This document shows positions 36,213-45,640 of a DNA stretch of 64,000 nucleotides, one piece after another. Below the pieces are notes generated by a model. The model ran no database searches, was not told the origin of the DNA, and worked only from the letters and a program-made list of their open reading frames with translations. Made by a program: the position numbers and the translations under genes. The first letter of the stretch is position 1; every line of letters begins with the position of its first letter. The DNA is from JBCCCJ01 sp039029315 (GTDB taxonomy: Bacteria > Bacteroidota > Bacteroidia > J057), in the NCBI GenBank assembly GCA_039029315.1, contig JBCCGK010000061.1:1-64000 (forward strand), written 5' to 3'.

Positions 36213-38273
36213 ATGAATAAAAGCTTCTTTGAGCTCATTCCCCTGGCATGGAATCAACAATTTCTGATCTGCATCTGGTTTAGCTGTTTGTCTTTCTTTT
36301 TTTTTCCTGGCTCCCCCCTCATCTTCTCAGGAAGTCAGCTATATGCGCAAGACTTCAATCATTATCAATTACTGAAAGGCAAGGGTCCTATTCCTGAGCG
36401 TTTTCTTACTGCTGGTTCATATGATGCGTTCCAACTCTATCAAGGCGGGAAGGTCTTGTTCAATGATCCTGTCAGTCAGTATCTCGCAGAAATTGTAGAC
36501 TATTTGCTAAAAGACCAGCCTGAAGTCCGAAAAACAATAGAAGTGTATGCCGTTCGCTCTCCGTTGATCAATGCCTTTTCTTCCAGAGATGGTGTCATTC
36601 TTGTCAATCTAGGCTTGATTGCGCATTTGGATAATGAGGCAGAATTGGCATTTGTGCTGTGCCATGAAATTAGTCATTATGTTCAGCGGCATCAGCAAGA
36701 AGTTTTTCGAAGTAGCCAACGCCTTATACAACAATCTACCAATAAACTCAAAACCTCCTCCTTGCAAGAACAATTGCAGAGGTTTCAGTTCTACTCACAA
36801 CAGAAAGAACTGGAAGCCGATAGTCTGGGATTAGAATTGTTTTTGAAGACAGATTACAACCTGAATGCGCCCCGCTCCAGTCTGGAACATTTGATTCGGC
36901 AATCCTCTCCTTTTATCCAAACGACGTTTTCGTTGTCACTCTTTGAACTCCAAAAAGTTCAGTTGCCCTCCAGAGTACTTCTCCCGGATAGTTTATTAAG
37001 AATCTCTGCTTTTTCGATTGCTACATCGGATAGTCTTTCCTCACACCCTGCTACCCAACAAAGGATACAACTTCTCGATTCCATCAAGCACCAACTATCT
37101 AATCAGGGCAGAAGATTTTGGATGCTGGGCAAAAGTCGATTTGATCGACTGAAACAGGTGTCCTTATTCGAAGTCACCCACCTTTTTCTTTTGAGCCAAC
37201 AGTATGAATCAGCCATTTTTTATGCTACGCACTTGCTCAACCAACATCCCCATAGTTCTTTTCTCAAAAAAGTCATCGCACAATCTCTTTATGGCTTGGC
37301 CAAATTCTCCAATGCTGGCCGCTTTTGGGATGTTCATCAGGATTTTGAGGATATTTTGGGAGAAGGTAAAAAGCTGCATTATCTCATGGAAAATCTCCTC
37401 CCAGAAGAACTGAATTTACTGGCTCTGGTTTATTTGTGGGATATTATGAAAAAAGAAGAATCTGACCTGGAGCTTGAATTGATGATGCAGGATTTGTCAG
37501 AGGAATTTTCAAAGCAGCATTTGCTTGAAAACAATTTGTCTCATGTTCAATCCTGGGTATTGGATCCGGATTTTTGGGATTTTTTGGAGACACTCCCCAC
37601 CCAGGATTCAAGCTCTCAGTCGACAGCCCTTCCCTACCAACTCTCCGAAAAACAAAAAAGATTGAAAGGTGTCAACCTGGGCCTGAACAATGTCGTGTTC
37701 GCAGAACCGATGTATCTACAACTTGATTGGCGACGGACACAACCTATCAGGCATGAAGCTTCCGAGCAAAAAAGACAGTGGTTCACCAAAATTTTAAAAC
37801 AGCATTCAGAACAGGTCGAACTCAAAAGTGAGTTTCTCAGTTCTTTTATGCTATCCTCAAAGGACATTGATAAATTCAATGATATTTCTCTTCTCAATGA
37901 TTGGATGGAAGAGAAACTTTCCACACATGAACTCAAGCTTGTCAGCATCAACCACACAGAGATCCAACAGTTAAGAAAGAGATACCAGACTCCTTATTTT
38001 GTCTGGACAGAGATTATTTCACTTACACAAAAAAGAAATGGGAAATTACTCATCGCTTCAGCAGGAATTTTGTTCCCCCCAATTCTTCCTTATGCTGCTT
38101 ATTACCTATTAACTCCTAAGCGTGAGACCATCATGTTCACGATGATTTTTGATCTTGATAGTGGAAACCCCATCTTGATGCTTCCACAAAATATTCAGAT
38201 GAAGGATCGACCGGATTTGCTTCATTCTCTTTCATATGATCTGATTTATCAAATTCAACAAACTTCAAACTAG
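36213..38273 (+). CDS. exported M48 family metalloprotease
   Basis: ATG 36213 (rather than TTG 36204) gives 686 residues with a signal peptide (LSFFFFPGSPLIFSGSQLYA). The zinc site HEISHYVQRHQQEV is near residue 150 and the third ligand Glu in QKELEADSLGLELF near 200, as in BepA/LoiP-type periplasmic proteases. After the protease domain come some 450 residues of helical, partly TPR-like sequence and a late hydrophobic segment (LLIASAGILFPPILPYAAYY), which make it longer than common M48 proteins. It follows the PrcB lipoprotein and precedes fmt. Confidence 0.85.
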   Translation: MNKSFFELIPLAWNQQFLICIWFSCLSFFFFPGSPLIFSGSQLYAQDFNHYQLLKGKGPIPERFLTAGSYDAFQLYQGGKVLFNDPVSQYLAEIVDYLLKDQPEVRKTIEVYAVRSPLINAFSSRDGVILVNLGLIAHLDNEAELAFVLCHEISHYVQRHQQEVFRSSQRLIQQSTNKLKTSSLQEQLQRFQFYSQQKELEADSLGLELFLKTDYNLNAPRSSLEHLIRQSSPFIQTTFSLSLFELQKVQLPSRVLLPDSLLRISAFSIATSDSLSSHPATQQRIQLLDSIKHQLSNQGRRFWMLGKSRFDRLKQVSLFEVTHLFLLSQQYESAIFYATHLLNQHPHSSFLKKVIAQSLYGLAKFSNAGRFWDVHQDFEDILGEGKKLHYLMENLLPEELNLLALVYLWDIMKKEESDLELELMMQDLSEEFSKQHLLENNLSHVQSWVLDPDFWDFLETLPTQDSSSQSTALPYQLSEKQKRLKGVNLGLNNVVFAEPMYLQLDWRRTQPIRHEASEQKRQWFTKILKQHSEQVELKSEFLSSFMLSSKDIDKFNDISLLNDWMEEKLSTHELKLVSINHTEIQQLRKRYQTPYFVWTEIISLTQKRNGKLLIASAGILFPPILPYAAYYLLTPKRETIMFTMIFDLDSGNPILMLPQNIQMKDRPDLLHSLSYDLIYQIQQTSN

Positions 38274-38311
38274 AGTTGATGGCTCTGATTTTTTGATTTA
38301 CTTTGTATCCT

Positions 38312-39247
38312 ATGCGAATCGTCTTTATGGGAACGCCAGAATTTGCGATTCCTTCCCTGGATATTCTTCGGAAGGCTGGCTATGATATTGTTGGGGTTGT
38401 CACAGCGCCGGATCGCCCTTCCGGAAGGGGCCAAAAATTGCGACCATCCGCCATCAAATCGTATGCGGTCGAGCACCAGATCCCTGTATTGCAACCAGTA
38501 AAACTGAGAGATCCAGAGTTCCTCTCTGCATTGAAGGCCCTTCAGCCAGATCTTGCAGTAGTGGTTGCATTTAGAATGCTTCCCAAACTGGTTTGGCGTA
38601 TCCCTGGCATTGGAACCCTGAATTTGCATGCTGCTCTCTTGCCAGATTATCGGGGAGCCGCTCCAATTAACTGGGTGTTGATCAATGGAGAATCTCAGAC
38701 AGGGGTATCTACATTCATGATTGATGAGAAAATTGATACTGGTGGGATCTTATTGCAGCAAACTGTTGAGATTCCCGACAATTGGACAGCTGGAGATTTG
38801 CATGATTGCCTCATGCAAGAAGGAGCCAGGCTTGTGCTGAAAACAGTTGAGGGATTGGAAACTCAAACGATCCAGCCTGTAGCCCAGGATCATAGCCAGT
38901 TTTTTCATCCTGCACCAAAGATTTACAAAGAAGATTGTAAAATCAATTGGAATCGTCCAGCAGGAGAGCTTTATCATTTTATTCGAGGGCTGTCTCCTTA
39001 TCCAACAGCCTGGACCCATCTAAATGGGAACATGTTCAAACTATTTCGTGCAAGCCGACTCCTTGATAGGGTAGGGGATGCTTCTCCTGGCCAAATCTCT
39101 ATTACCAATTCGCCCGTACAATTCAGAGTGGCCTGCAAGGATTATTGGCTCAGCATAGAAGAAGTCCAACTGGCAGGAAAAAAAAGAATGACAACCGTAG
39201 ATTTTTTACGCGGATATAAAGGAATACTGGAACGACTGGAATCATGA
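38312..39247 (+). CDS. fmt: methionyl-tRNA formyltransferase
   Basis: ATG 38312 (MRIVFMGTPEFAIPSLDILR) gives 311 residues. The formyl-THF binding motif LHAALLPDYRGAAPINWVLI and TGVSTFMIDEKIDTGGILLQ are present, with RGLSPYPTAW in the C-terminal domain. The usual SLLPRYRG reads LLPDYRG and the N-terminal GTPEFA is intact. It formylates initiator Met-tRNA. The next gene overlaps by 4 bp. Confidence 0.95.
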   Translation: MRIVFMGTPEFAIPSLDILRKAGYDIVGVVTAPDRPSGRGQKLRPSAIKSYAVEHQIPVLQPVKLRDPEFLSALKALQPDLAVVVAFRMLPKLVWRIPGIGTLNLHAALLPDYRGAAPINWVLINGESQTGVSTFMIDEKIDTGGILLQQTVEIPDNWTAGDLHDCLMQEGARLVLKTVEGLETQTIQPVAQDHSQFFHPAPKIYKEDCKINWNRPAGELYHFIRGLSPYPTAWTHLNGNMFKLFRASRLLDRVGDASPGQISITNSPVQFRVACKDYWLSIEEVQLAGKKRMTTVDFLRGYKGILERLES

Positions 39248-39702
39248 CGAGCTTTCAAAGCAGTTTATACCCCCGCTCTCGAAATAGCCTCTTAATCAGC
39301 CAGGAGTACGCCATGCGATACTATGCTGGTCTCAATATGATCATCATGCTGGGGGTCTTGATTAAGGTTGTCTCAGGATCAGGATTTGGATCAGGGATGA
39401 TCTGGGCAATTATGATTGCTGAAATTGTGGCACTTGTCCTTGGTAACCTGATGGCTTACTCCAAGCTTCACAGAAGTTATGCCGAGATCTTTTTTGTCAA
39501 TGATCATTTTTCTCTGATCTCTGTTCATGACATTTTGTTCAAAAAAGAAAACCATGCTTTTCCCCTTAGATATGCCAATCCATCCATGTCTGATGAAGAT
39601 ACGATCTCCATTCACTTCAATGATCAGGTCGTAACACTCAAGCGTGAAAACTGGGATGAGTTTGACTTAATCCGAGATTACCTATATTCGCGACAGTATT
39701 AA
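39244..39702 (+). CDS. small membrane protein with cytosolic tail, unknown
   Basis: 152 residues, translationally coupled to fmt by an ATGA overlap. Two hydrophobic segments (YYAGLNMIIMLGVLIKVV and MIWAIMIAEIVALVLGNLMA) form a hairpin in residues 24-75, followed by a soluble tail with FFVNDHFSLISVHDILF and DTISIHFNDQVVTLKREN that looks like a PH-like or bPH fold. No family can be named with certainty. Confidence 0.7.
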   Translation: MTSFQSSLYPRSRNSLLISQEYAMRYYAGLNMIIMLGVLIKVVSGSGFGSGMIWAIMIAEIVALVLGNLMAYSKLHRSYAEIFFVNDHFSLISVHDILFKKENHAFPLRYANPSMSDEDTISIHFNDQVVTLKRENWDEFDLIRDYLYSRQY

Positions 39703-39801
39703 GTCATATATCAAACTTAATATGCAGTTGAAATCACCATCAGTTGGTGATTGTTAGTGGTTCGGTTGGTATTCATTTGTTGATCATCTTATTATTGTTT
39801 T

Positions 39802-40761
39802 ATGGCTGGTTCTTCCAAAGGTCCTATTTATGCAGCCATCGCTGCCAATGTAGGTATTGCGATTGCAAAATTTATTGCTGCCGCGATTAGTGGTAGCTCG
39901 GCAATGTTATCCGAAGGAATTCATTCATTGGTAGATACAGGCAATGGGTTTTTGCTTTTGTTTGGTCTCAAACAAAGTAAGAAACCTGCCGATGAACAAC
40001 ATCCATTGGGCCATGGACAAGAGGTATACTTTTGGTCCCTGGTTGTTGCTGTTCTGATTTTTGCTGTTGGCGGTGGGATGTCCTTTTATGAAGGAATTTC
40101 ACACTTGCAACATCCTGTTCAAATGGGAGATCCTACTTTGAGCTATATCGTCTTGTTGGTCTCTATCGTATTTGAGGGAGCGGCTTTGTATTTTGCACTG
40201 AAGAGTTTCAACAAAAAAAGGGGAGGTCGGACATTTTGGCGAGCCATTGTACAAAGCAAGGATCCTACCGCTTTTGCCGTAATTTTTGAAGATGGAGCAG
40301 CTTTACTTGGCTTGGTCATTGCCCTGCTTGGTGTTTATCTGGGACATACTTTTCAGGAACCTATGTACGACGGCTTGGCCTCGATCCTGATTGGCGTCAT
40401 ACTTACCATTATTTCTGTTCTTCTTGCCTCCGAGAGCAAGGCCCTATTGATTGGGGAAAGTGCATTCCCAGAAGTGAGAGAAGGAATCAAAAAAATCATT
40501 GAAGATGATGAGGCTGTTGACAATTTCAATCCTCCCATTACAGTGCATCTTGGACCAGAAGATGTCCTTCTCGCATTGGATGTAGAATTCAAGGATTCTC
40601 TCTCCTCTGATTCTATCGAGGAGACTGTCAGTAGAATCGAACAAAAGATTAGAACAGAATTTCCAGTTGTCAAACGGATTTTCATTGAAGCCAAGGCCAT
40701 TTCCAAAACAAAAGATTCCGCCAAAAAAGAAGAAATCCGCCCTCCAGAGGAGAACGGATAA
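39802..40761 (+). CDS. cation diffusion facilitator transporter
   Basis: A 319-residue CDF/SLC30 protein closest in pattern to the ZnT9-like branch. The metal-site motif is EGIHSLVDTGN (HxxxD) in helix 2 and VIFEDGAALLGLVIA in helix 5, where the first His is replaced (EDxxA), as known in this branch. The linker GHGQEVYFWSLVVAVLIFAV is conserved. The C-terminal cytosolic domain starts near 210. Zn or Mn export is likely; the altered site makes metal choice uncertain. Confidence 0.88.
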   Translation: MAGSSKGPIYAAIAANVGIAIAKFIAAAISGSSAMLSEGIHSLVDTGNGFLLLFGLKQSKKPADEQHPLGHGQEVYFWSLVVAVLIFAVGGGMSFYEGISHLQHPVQMGDPTLSYIVLLVSIVFEGAALYFALKSFNKKRGGRTFWRAIVQSKDPTAFAVIFEDGAALLGLVIALLGVYLGHTFQEPMYDGLASILIGVILTIISVLLASESKALLIGESAFPEVREGIKKIIEDDEAVDNFNPPITVHLGPEDVLLALDVEFKDSLSSDSIEETVSRIEQKIRTEFPVVKRIFIEAKAISKTKDSAKKEEIRPPEENG

Positions 40762-40788
40762 AACTGGGTTAATAGGGGAGACTACAAT

Positions 40789-41232
40789 TTATTCTTGTGC
40801 CTCCAGTTGAATCGTTTGCAGATCATTTGTCTGATCCTGAAGCCAAAGTTCATCCTGAGTCAGTCGCGTAATGATGAGCTCTTCATTCAAGGTAATCAAT
40901 CCCGTCACATCTTGAAGAAGTAGCTGAAGGTTGGTTTCATCATCCAATAAATTCCAACTTCCATCAAGATTCACATTTTGAGAATTTCCCAGGATAGTCA
41001 GGGTATACGTTAAGGTTGCGCTTCCATCCTCAGCAAAGGTATAGGTCCTGTTGTCAAAACTACTGGTGTCATCCTCCCCAGCTTCGTCAGTCGCCGCAAC
41101 TACTTTCCAGATGTTAGCGATTCGGGCCTCGGGGCTTTGCAAACTTAAGGCTGGACCTTGCGGATATTTGCACCCACTCATGACAAGCAACAAACTTGCT
41201 AACAGGCTAAGAATAAAGAGATTTGATTTCAT
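40789..41232 (-). CDS. lipocalin-like lipoprotein
   Basis: 147 residues with a classic lipoprotein leader (LLASLLLVMSGCKYPQG). The mature part (IANIWKVVAATDEAG, YTFAEDGSATLTYTLTI, GSWNLLDDETNLQLLL, IITRLTQDELWLQ) follows the pattern of lipocalin-like/DUF5004 proteins of Bacteroidota: a small beta barrel with a 'W-K-V' start and a 'D-G-S-A' turn. Ligand unknown. It is convergent with the CDF gene and divergent from the TonB receptor. Confidence 0.75.
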   Translation of the reverse strand: MKSNLFILSLLASLLLVMSGCKYPQGPALSLQSPEARIANIWKVVAATDEAGEDDTSSFDNRTYTFAEDGSATLTYTLTILGNSQNVNLDGSWNLLDDETNLQLLLQDVTGLITLNEELIITRLTQDELWLQDQTNDLQTIQLEAQE

Positions 41233-41364
41233 AGGGATACTTGTGTTTGTTATAAATTACTCCCTCTCTTAACGATGACAAATAAGAATTATTGAACTCT
41301 TAACAGTACGTCTTTGGCCAAACCTGATCCATTGACGATATTTGTTTGCTAGAATCCCCTGCTT

Positions 41365-44178
41365 ATGAAGTATGTTACTCTCTTGTTTGTCGTATTTGCC
41401 CTGTCCCTGAATACTCTTCTGGCTCAAACCGGATCTATTCGTGGGAAAATTACTGATACTGAAACCGGGGATGTCCTAGCAGGTGCAACAGTATTTGTGA
41501 TTGGAACCTACAAAGGTGGATACTCAGATCAGCAAGGGAATTTTCGTATCGATGGTCTAAAGCCTGGTGATTACGCGATCAAATTCTCTTTTATTGGCTA
41601 TTCAGAAAAAATATACTCCGGAACGAGTATTATCGCAGGTGCGACTCAGACTCTAGATGTTCAGCTTACCTCAACCATCACGACACTAGGAGAAATTGAA
41701 ATTGTTGGTGAACGACTTATTGATCTGGAATCTGGTCAGTCCAGTTCCAAAATCGGGGAAGATGAACTGGCGGAAATCAGTGTCAAAAATATTCAGGAAG
41801 TCGTCGCTATGCAGGCAGGTGTCAGCGAAAATCCTGATGGTGTGCAGATTCGAGGAGGGCGAGTGTATGAAACAGAATATTTGGTGGACGGCATCAATGC
41901 ACAGGATCCACTTGCAGGGACAGGATTCGGGGTGGATGTCAATGCCAATGCCGTCAAAAATGTTGAGGTGATCACAGGAGGAAGCGATGCTGAATTTGGG
42001 AATGGTAGTTCCGGAGTCATTCTTACCCGGATCAAAGAAGGAGGAAGGGCATTTAAGGTAAATGGCTCCTACTCTCGGGACAATCTCGGATTCAATACCA
42101 ATCAGGGACCGAGCTGGAATACAGATGAAGCAAGTGTAAGTATCAGTGGTCCCATCATACCTAAGAGGCTAACATTCTTTGCCAGTGGCAGTATGTTTCT
42201 GTCAGACAATTTTTTTGGCCCAACAGCCCAACAATTGCATTCTTCCCTCTTCACCAATGATTCTTTGTGGGCGCCAAGACAAGACAATCGCTGGTCCAAC
42301 ACCCTGAAATTAGCCTGGTTTATCCGACCGGGAGTCAAATTAACTGTGACCAATCAACATAGCCTTAATATCAATCAGAGTACACGCTCTCTTCAAATCA
42401 TTGGAAATGATGCTGTGGTCAGGCCTGGTTTCCAATTTTCCCATAGCCTCAATCTCGACAATGCCAATACCTATACTCACAATTCTAATCTGACTGTTGC
42501 GAACTTGAGAGGAATTTTGGGGAATCAATGGTCATTTGATCTGACTTTGGGAAGGTTGTTTACCAACTTGAGAGCGGATGCCAACGGCAGACCCTTCCGA
42601 GAGGAGACAGTTGATCAGATTTATGATCCAGCTTCTATTGTTACCAATCCCATTTCAGTCTTCAATCCCTCATCGGATGCTGTATTTGTATTTCCAGGTC
42701 CCGGCCTGTTCAACAATGACGGAATTGCTACCCTCTGGCATGACCACTATGCAGAAGAATATACCTTCAAAACAAAATTCACTTTTGAATCCAAGGATAA
42801 GGTTCATTATATGAGTATGGGGATTGAGCATAAAGAACAAGAGTATCAATGGATCGATGTCACACGACCATGGGTTGGTGCCCCCATTCGGATCAATGAA
42901 ACACTCACGACTCCCTCTACCAGTTTAGGACGAAGCAGTGATTTTTGGAAAGTGAATCCAACGACTGGTGGTTTATTCTTCTCGGATGAGATCCAATACA
43001 AAGGAATAATCGCCGTTCTCGGATTGCGAATGAACTACTGGGCACCAGGAAAATTTGCCGATGAAGCTGTTGAAGACCCAATTGCTCCGGTTCTGGACCA
43101 AACCAGAATCGACTATCAGGAAGAGACATTTGGCTTGGTTGGCAAACGGTGGAAAGCTCGACTTCTGCCTCGCCTCAGAGTATCTTTTCCCGTGACAGAA
43201 AACAATGTGCTGTATTTCAATTACAGCCATGCCATGAGATTGCCGCATCCAAGATTTGTCTATGCAGGACTTGATCCTGTCTATCAGGATCGATCCTTTT
43301 TGTCCAATCTTGGCAATCCCAATATCAATCCAGAAGTAACCGTCTCTTATGAAGTTGGCCTAAAAACACAGCTGACCAAGGATCTTGCCTTGACCGCTAC
43401 TGCCTTCTACAATGATAAGTTTGACTACATCGTCAGCAGAAGGGTAGAAGTCAAAGATCCGACAGGTCGATTTGTAGAAAAAACTTTTTTTATCAATCAA
43501 GACTATGCAAGGATTCGAGGATTGGAACTCGGATTCACCAGAAAAATCGGAAAATCTTTCACTGGAACATTGAGTGGGTCTTATCAAATCGCCACAGGAA
43601 AAAGTAATACTGCTGCAGAATCAGCTCTTCAAATTCGCCAACAGGGATTTGTCAACACAACCAAAGAACAATTCCTGGCTTGGGACAGACCTTTTGATCT
43701 CAAACTCTTGTTGATTTTTACTCCCGACTCAACCGTATACTTCCGAAATGTTCCCCTAAGAGGATTTAGAATAACCATGAGTTCGACGTTCAAATCTGGA
43801 CTTCGATATACGCCTTACCAGTTAATCAGGGTCAATGAAAACTCTGGCAGACCTGAATATGAGCCCATTCAGGACCAGCCATTTTCGAACGTAGGTGCTC
43901 CCTGGTTCTGGACCAATCTGATCGTGAGCCGTGATTTTTTCCTCGGCAAAGGAAGAAAGCTCTCACTGAGTGTCGAATTAGAAAATTTGACCAATTATCA
44001 ATCCTCTGCCATAGTCAATGGCGTTACTGGAAGGGCCTGGCAGGAAGGCGACGATCTTCCCTTGAGTTTTCGAGATCCCAGGTATCCCGATCCCCAGGAC
44101 AACGGCACCCCTCCCAATAATCCTGCAAGATATTTGACACCTAGACATATTCTTTTGGGCGCACAATTCGCTTTTTAA
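41365..44178 (+). CDS. TonB-dependent receptor with carboxypeptidase-regulatory-like domain
   Basis: 937 residues. A signal peptide (YVTLLFVVFALSLNTLLAQ) is followed by a CarboxypepD_reg domain (GSIRGKITDTETGDVLAGAT; YSDQQGNFRIDGLKPGDYAI). The plug domain begins near 100 (VVAMQAGVSENPDGVQIRGG; YLVDGINAQDPL) and the 22-strand barrel follows to the C-terminal ILLGAQFAF, ending in an aromatic residue as outer-membrane barrels do. The substrate is unknown; no SusD-like partner is adjacent, so it is not a SusCD pair. Confidence 0.92.
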   Translation: MKYVTLLFVVFALSLNTLLAQTGSIRGKITDTETGDVLAGATVFVIGTYKGGYSDQQGNFRIDGLKPGDYAIKFSFIGYSEKIYSGTSIIAGATQTLDVQLTSTITTLGEIEIVGERLIDLESGQSSSKIGEDELAEISVKNIQEVVAMQAGVSENPDGVQIRGGRVYETEYLVDGINAQDPLAGTGFGVDVNANAVKNVEVITGGSDAEFGNGSSGVILTRIKEGGRAFKVNGSYSRDNLGFNTNQGPSWNTDEASVSISGPIIPKRLTFFASGSMFLSDNFFGPTAQQLHSSLFTNDSLWAPRQDNRWSNTLKLAWFIRPGVKLTVTNQHSLNINQSTRSLQIIGNDAVVRPGFQFSHSLNLDNANTYTHNSNLTVANLRGILGNQWSFDLTLGRLFTNLRADANGRPFREETVDQIYDPASIVTNPISVFNPSSDAVFVFPGPGLFNNDGIATLWHDHYAEEYTFKTKFTFESKDKVHYMSMGIEHKEQEYQWIDVTRPWVGAPIRINETLTTPSTSLGRSSDFWKVNPTTGGLFFSDEIQYKGIIAVLGLRMNYWAPGKFADEAVEDPIAPVLDQTRIDYQEETFGLVGKRWKARLLPRLRVSFPVTENNVLYFNYSHAMRLPHPRFVYAGLDPVYQDRSFLSNLGNPNINPEVTVSYEVGLKTQLTKDLALTATAFYNDKFDYIVSRRVEVKDPTGRFVEKTFFINQDYARIRGLELGFTRKIGKSFTGTLSGSYQIATGKSNTAAESALQIRQQGFVNTTKEQFLAWDRPFDLKLLLIFTPDSTVYFRNVPLRGFRITMSSTFKSGLRYTPYQLIRVNENSGRPEYEPIQDQPFSNVGAPWFWTNLIVSRDFFLGKGRKLSLSVELENLTNYQSSAIVNGVTGRAWQEGDDLPLSFRDPRYPDPQDNGTPPNNPARYLTPRHILLGAQFAF

Positions 44179-44185
44179 GGAATGG

Positions 44186-44200
44186 TTCGCAGATTGCGAA
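44186..44200. repeat. 15-bp interrupted palindrome, copy 1
   Basis: TTCGCA GAT TGCGAA, 8 bp after the TonB receptor stop. It belongs to a set of seven such palindromes found only between 44 and 59 kb. Confidence 0.75.
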
Positions 44201-44210
44201 TTCGTTTTTA

Positions 44211-44318
44211 GACTTAATGCGTTTCCCCAATCACTGCCCAACACACAAACGCATCAAGTCATCATCCATGATGAAAACGTGAGACGATTGCGCGCCGGAA
44301 TGTGCCTGGGAAAATCGT
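44211..44318. repeat. structured tandem repeat, unit 1
   Basis: A 108-bp unit repeated with about 90% identity at 44342-44450. Each has two pairable parts: GACTTAATGCGTTT with AAACGCATCAAGTC (one mismatch, 22-nt loop), then CATCATCCATGATG and ACGATT...AATCGT around a GC-rich centre. No ORF spans it. It lies in the convergent gap between the TonB receptor and a gldN gene. It could be a structured RNA or a REP/BIME-like element. Confidence 0.75.
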
Positions 44319-44341
44319 TTAACCAATGAATCCCATAGACT

Positions 44342-44450
44342 GACTTAATGCGTTTTCCACAATCACTTCCCAACACACAAACGCATCAAGTCATCATCCA
44401 TGATGAAAACGTGAGACGATTGCGCGTCGGAATGTGCCTAGGAAAATCGT
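44342..44450. repeat. structured tandem repeat, unit 2
   Basis: Second unit, 23 bp after the first. Differences from unit 1 fall mostly in the loop (TTTTCCACAATCACTTCCC versus TTTCCCCAATCACTGCCC) and at GCGCGTCGG versus GCGCGCCGG, while the outer stems are unchanged, which would fit preserved pairing. Confidence 0.75.
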
Positions 44451-44473
44451 CTTACGTTTAGATCACGTTTAAA

Positions 44474-44505
44474 TCAATAAAAAAAGGCGAGGTTTCCCCC
44501 GCCTT
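44474..44505 (-). terminator. terminator of the gldN-like gene at 44543
   Basis: On the minus strand AAGGCG GGGGAAACCT CGCCTT is followed by TTTTTTTATT. It lies 38 bp after the stop of the leftward gldN-like gene. Confidence 0.75.
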
Positions 44506-44542
44506 CCGTATTTCAACCTAAAGAAGGAGTATAAATCCGCTG

Positions 44543-45421
44543 TTAGTAACTCCACAGATACGATTCAAACTCAATAAGTTCTTGTCTGCGTCGTTCTGCT
44601 TCGGCAAGTGTCCGAATGGGTTCTCCACCCACATTGATGAAGAATCCGTGGAAAATCCGTAGCTCAAAAACCTCTTTGATTGATCTAGCCTCCGCATCAT
44701 TAAAACGGGTCTTCCACATCGTCACATCCATTTGCTCTTTCACATCTTCCCATTTGAATCGTGCTAGCACTTTTTCAGGCAGAATACCAGTTGGATCCAC
44801 CCAAACGACTTCAAAGAAGTCAATCTTTTGAACCATAGAAGAAGTATTCTTGTCGAAAATCCAATCCTCTACCATGTGAATAACCTCTTCATATGAAGCA
44901 TAATCTTGCTCAATGGGAATGCTATTGTCTTCAAATTCTGGTTCCTCCTCAAATGGCGAGCCCCACTCTTCGCTATCCTCGCCTTCTGCCAAATCCCATT
45001 CCCATTCAGAATCTGTTTCAGCTTTTTCAAAGGCATCCGATTCCACTTCCTCACTATCCCAAGTGGTACTTTCTCCAGTCAATGCCTGCTCGAATTCCTC
45101 CATACGTTGATGAAGGTCTTGATAATTCATTTTTTTATTCCAGTCTTCCGGGTGATAGGCCAGATATTTGCCTTGTTTGAGACCATTGACTAATGAGACA
45201 ACCATGCCGTCCGTTTCTGTAAAACGGCCGTCACCGGCATAATACTCCGACATATGTTGAGCAAGTGGCCGATTAATTTTTTCGGTTAATGGAATACGAT
45301 TGACAATTCTTTTGCGCCAAAAATGATCTTCACTACGCACCTGAGGTTGAGCGTAAACCAAAGAAAGATTCGCTATGCCAACAAACATTCCTATCGCGAC
45401 AATTGCACAAAAACGATTCAT
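44543..45421 (-). CDS. GldN-like type IX secretion protein, paralogue 1
   Basis: A 292-residue exported protein (leader VAIGMFVGIANLSLVYAQ). The GldN/PorN signature FWRKRIVNRIPLTEKINRPL is at residues 34-53, followed by KYLAYHPEDWNKKMNYQDL, a long acidic insert (about 120-165: WDSEEVESDAFEKAETDSEW and on), and the C-terminal part VEDWIFDKNTSSMVQKIDFF, RFNDAEARSIKEVFELRIFH. GldN forms a ring with GldK under the outer membrane. No gldK, gldL or gldM is nearby. It pairs with a second paralogue 220 bp upstream. Confidence 0.85.
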   Translation of the reverse strand: MNRFCAIVAIGMFVGIANLSLVYAQPQVRSEDHFWRKRIVNRIPLTEKINRPLAQHMSEYYAGDGRFTETDGMVVSLVNGLKQGKYLAYHPEDWNKKMNYQDLHQRMEEFEQALTGESTTWDSEEVESDAFEKAETDSEWEWDLAEGEDSEEWGSPFEEEPEFEDNSIPIEQDYASYEEVIHMVEDWIFDKNTSSMVQKIDFFEVVWVDPTGILPEKVLARFKWEDVKEQMDVTMWKTRFNDAEARSIKEVFELRIFHGFFINVGGEPIRTLAEAERRRQELIEFESYLWSY

Positions 45422-45640
45422 AACAATGATGATTTGATGAATATGCTGATAGGTAAAGTTTGGACATATATTGTGGTTAAATATGAAAGAAGGAAGCGTT
45501 TGATTTCCATTTATTCAATGTCCAATGGATTCGTATTCCCTACTTTTTCTTACAAAAACCAACATGGACGAATCCGGTAGGAATCGCCCATGTCGCATTA
45601 CCGCCTAAGTATTAGCCTCTTAGGACACTCAACTTTATTT

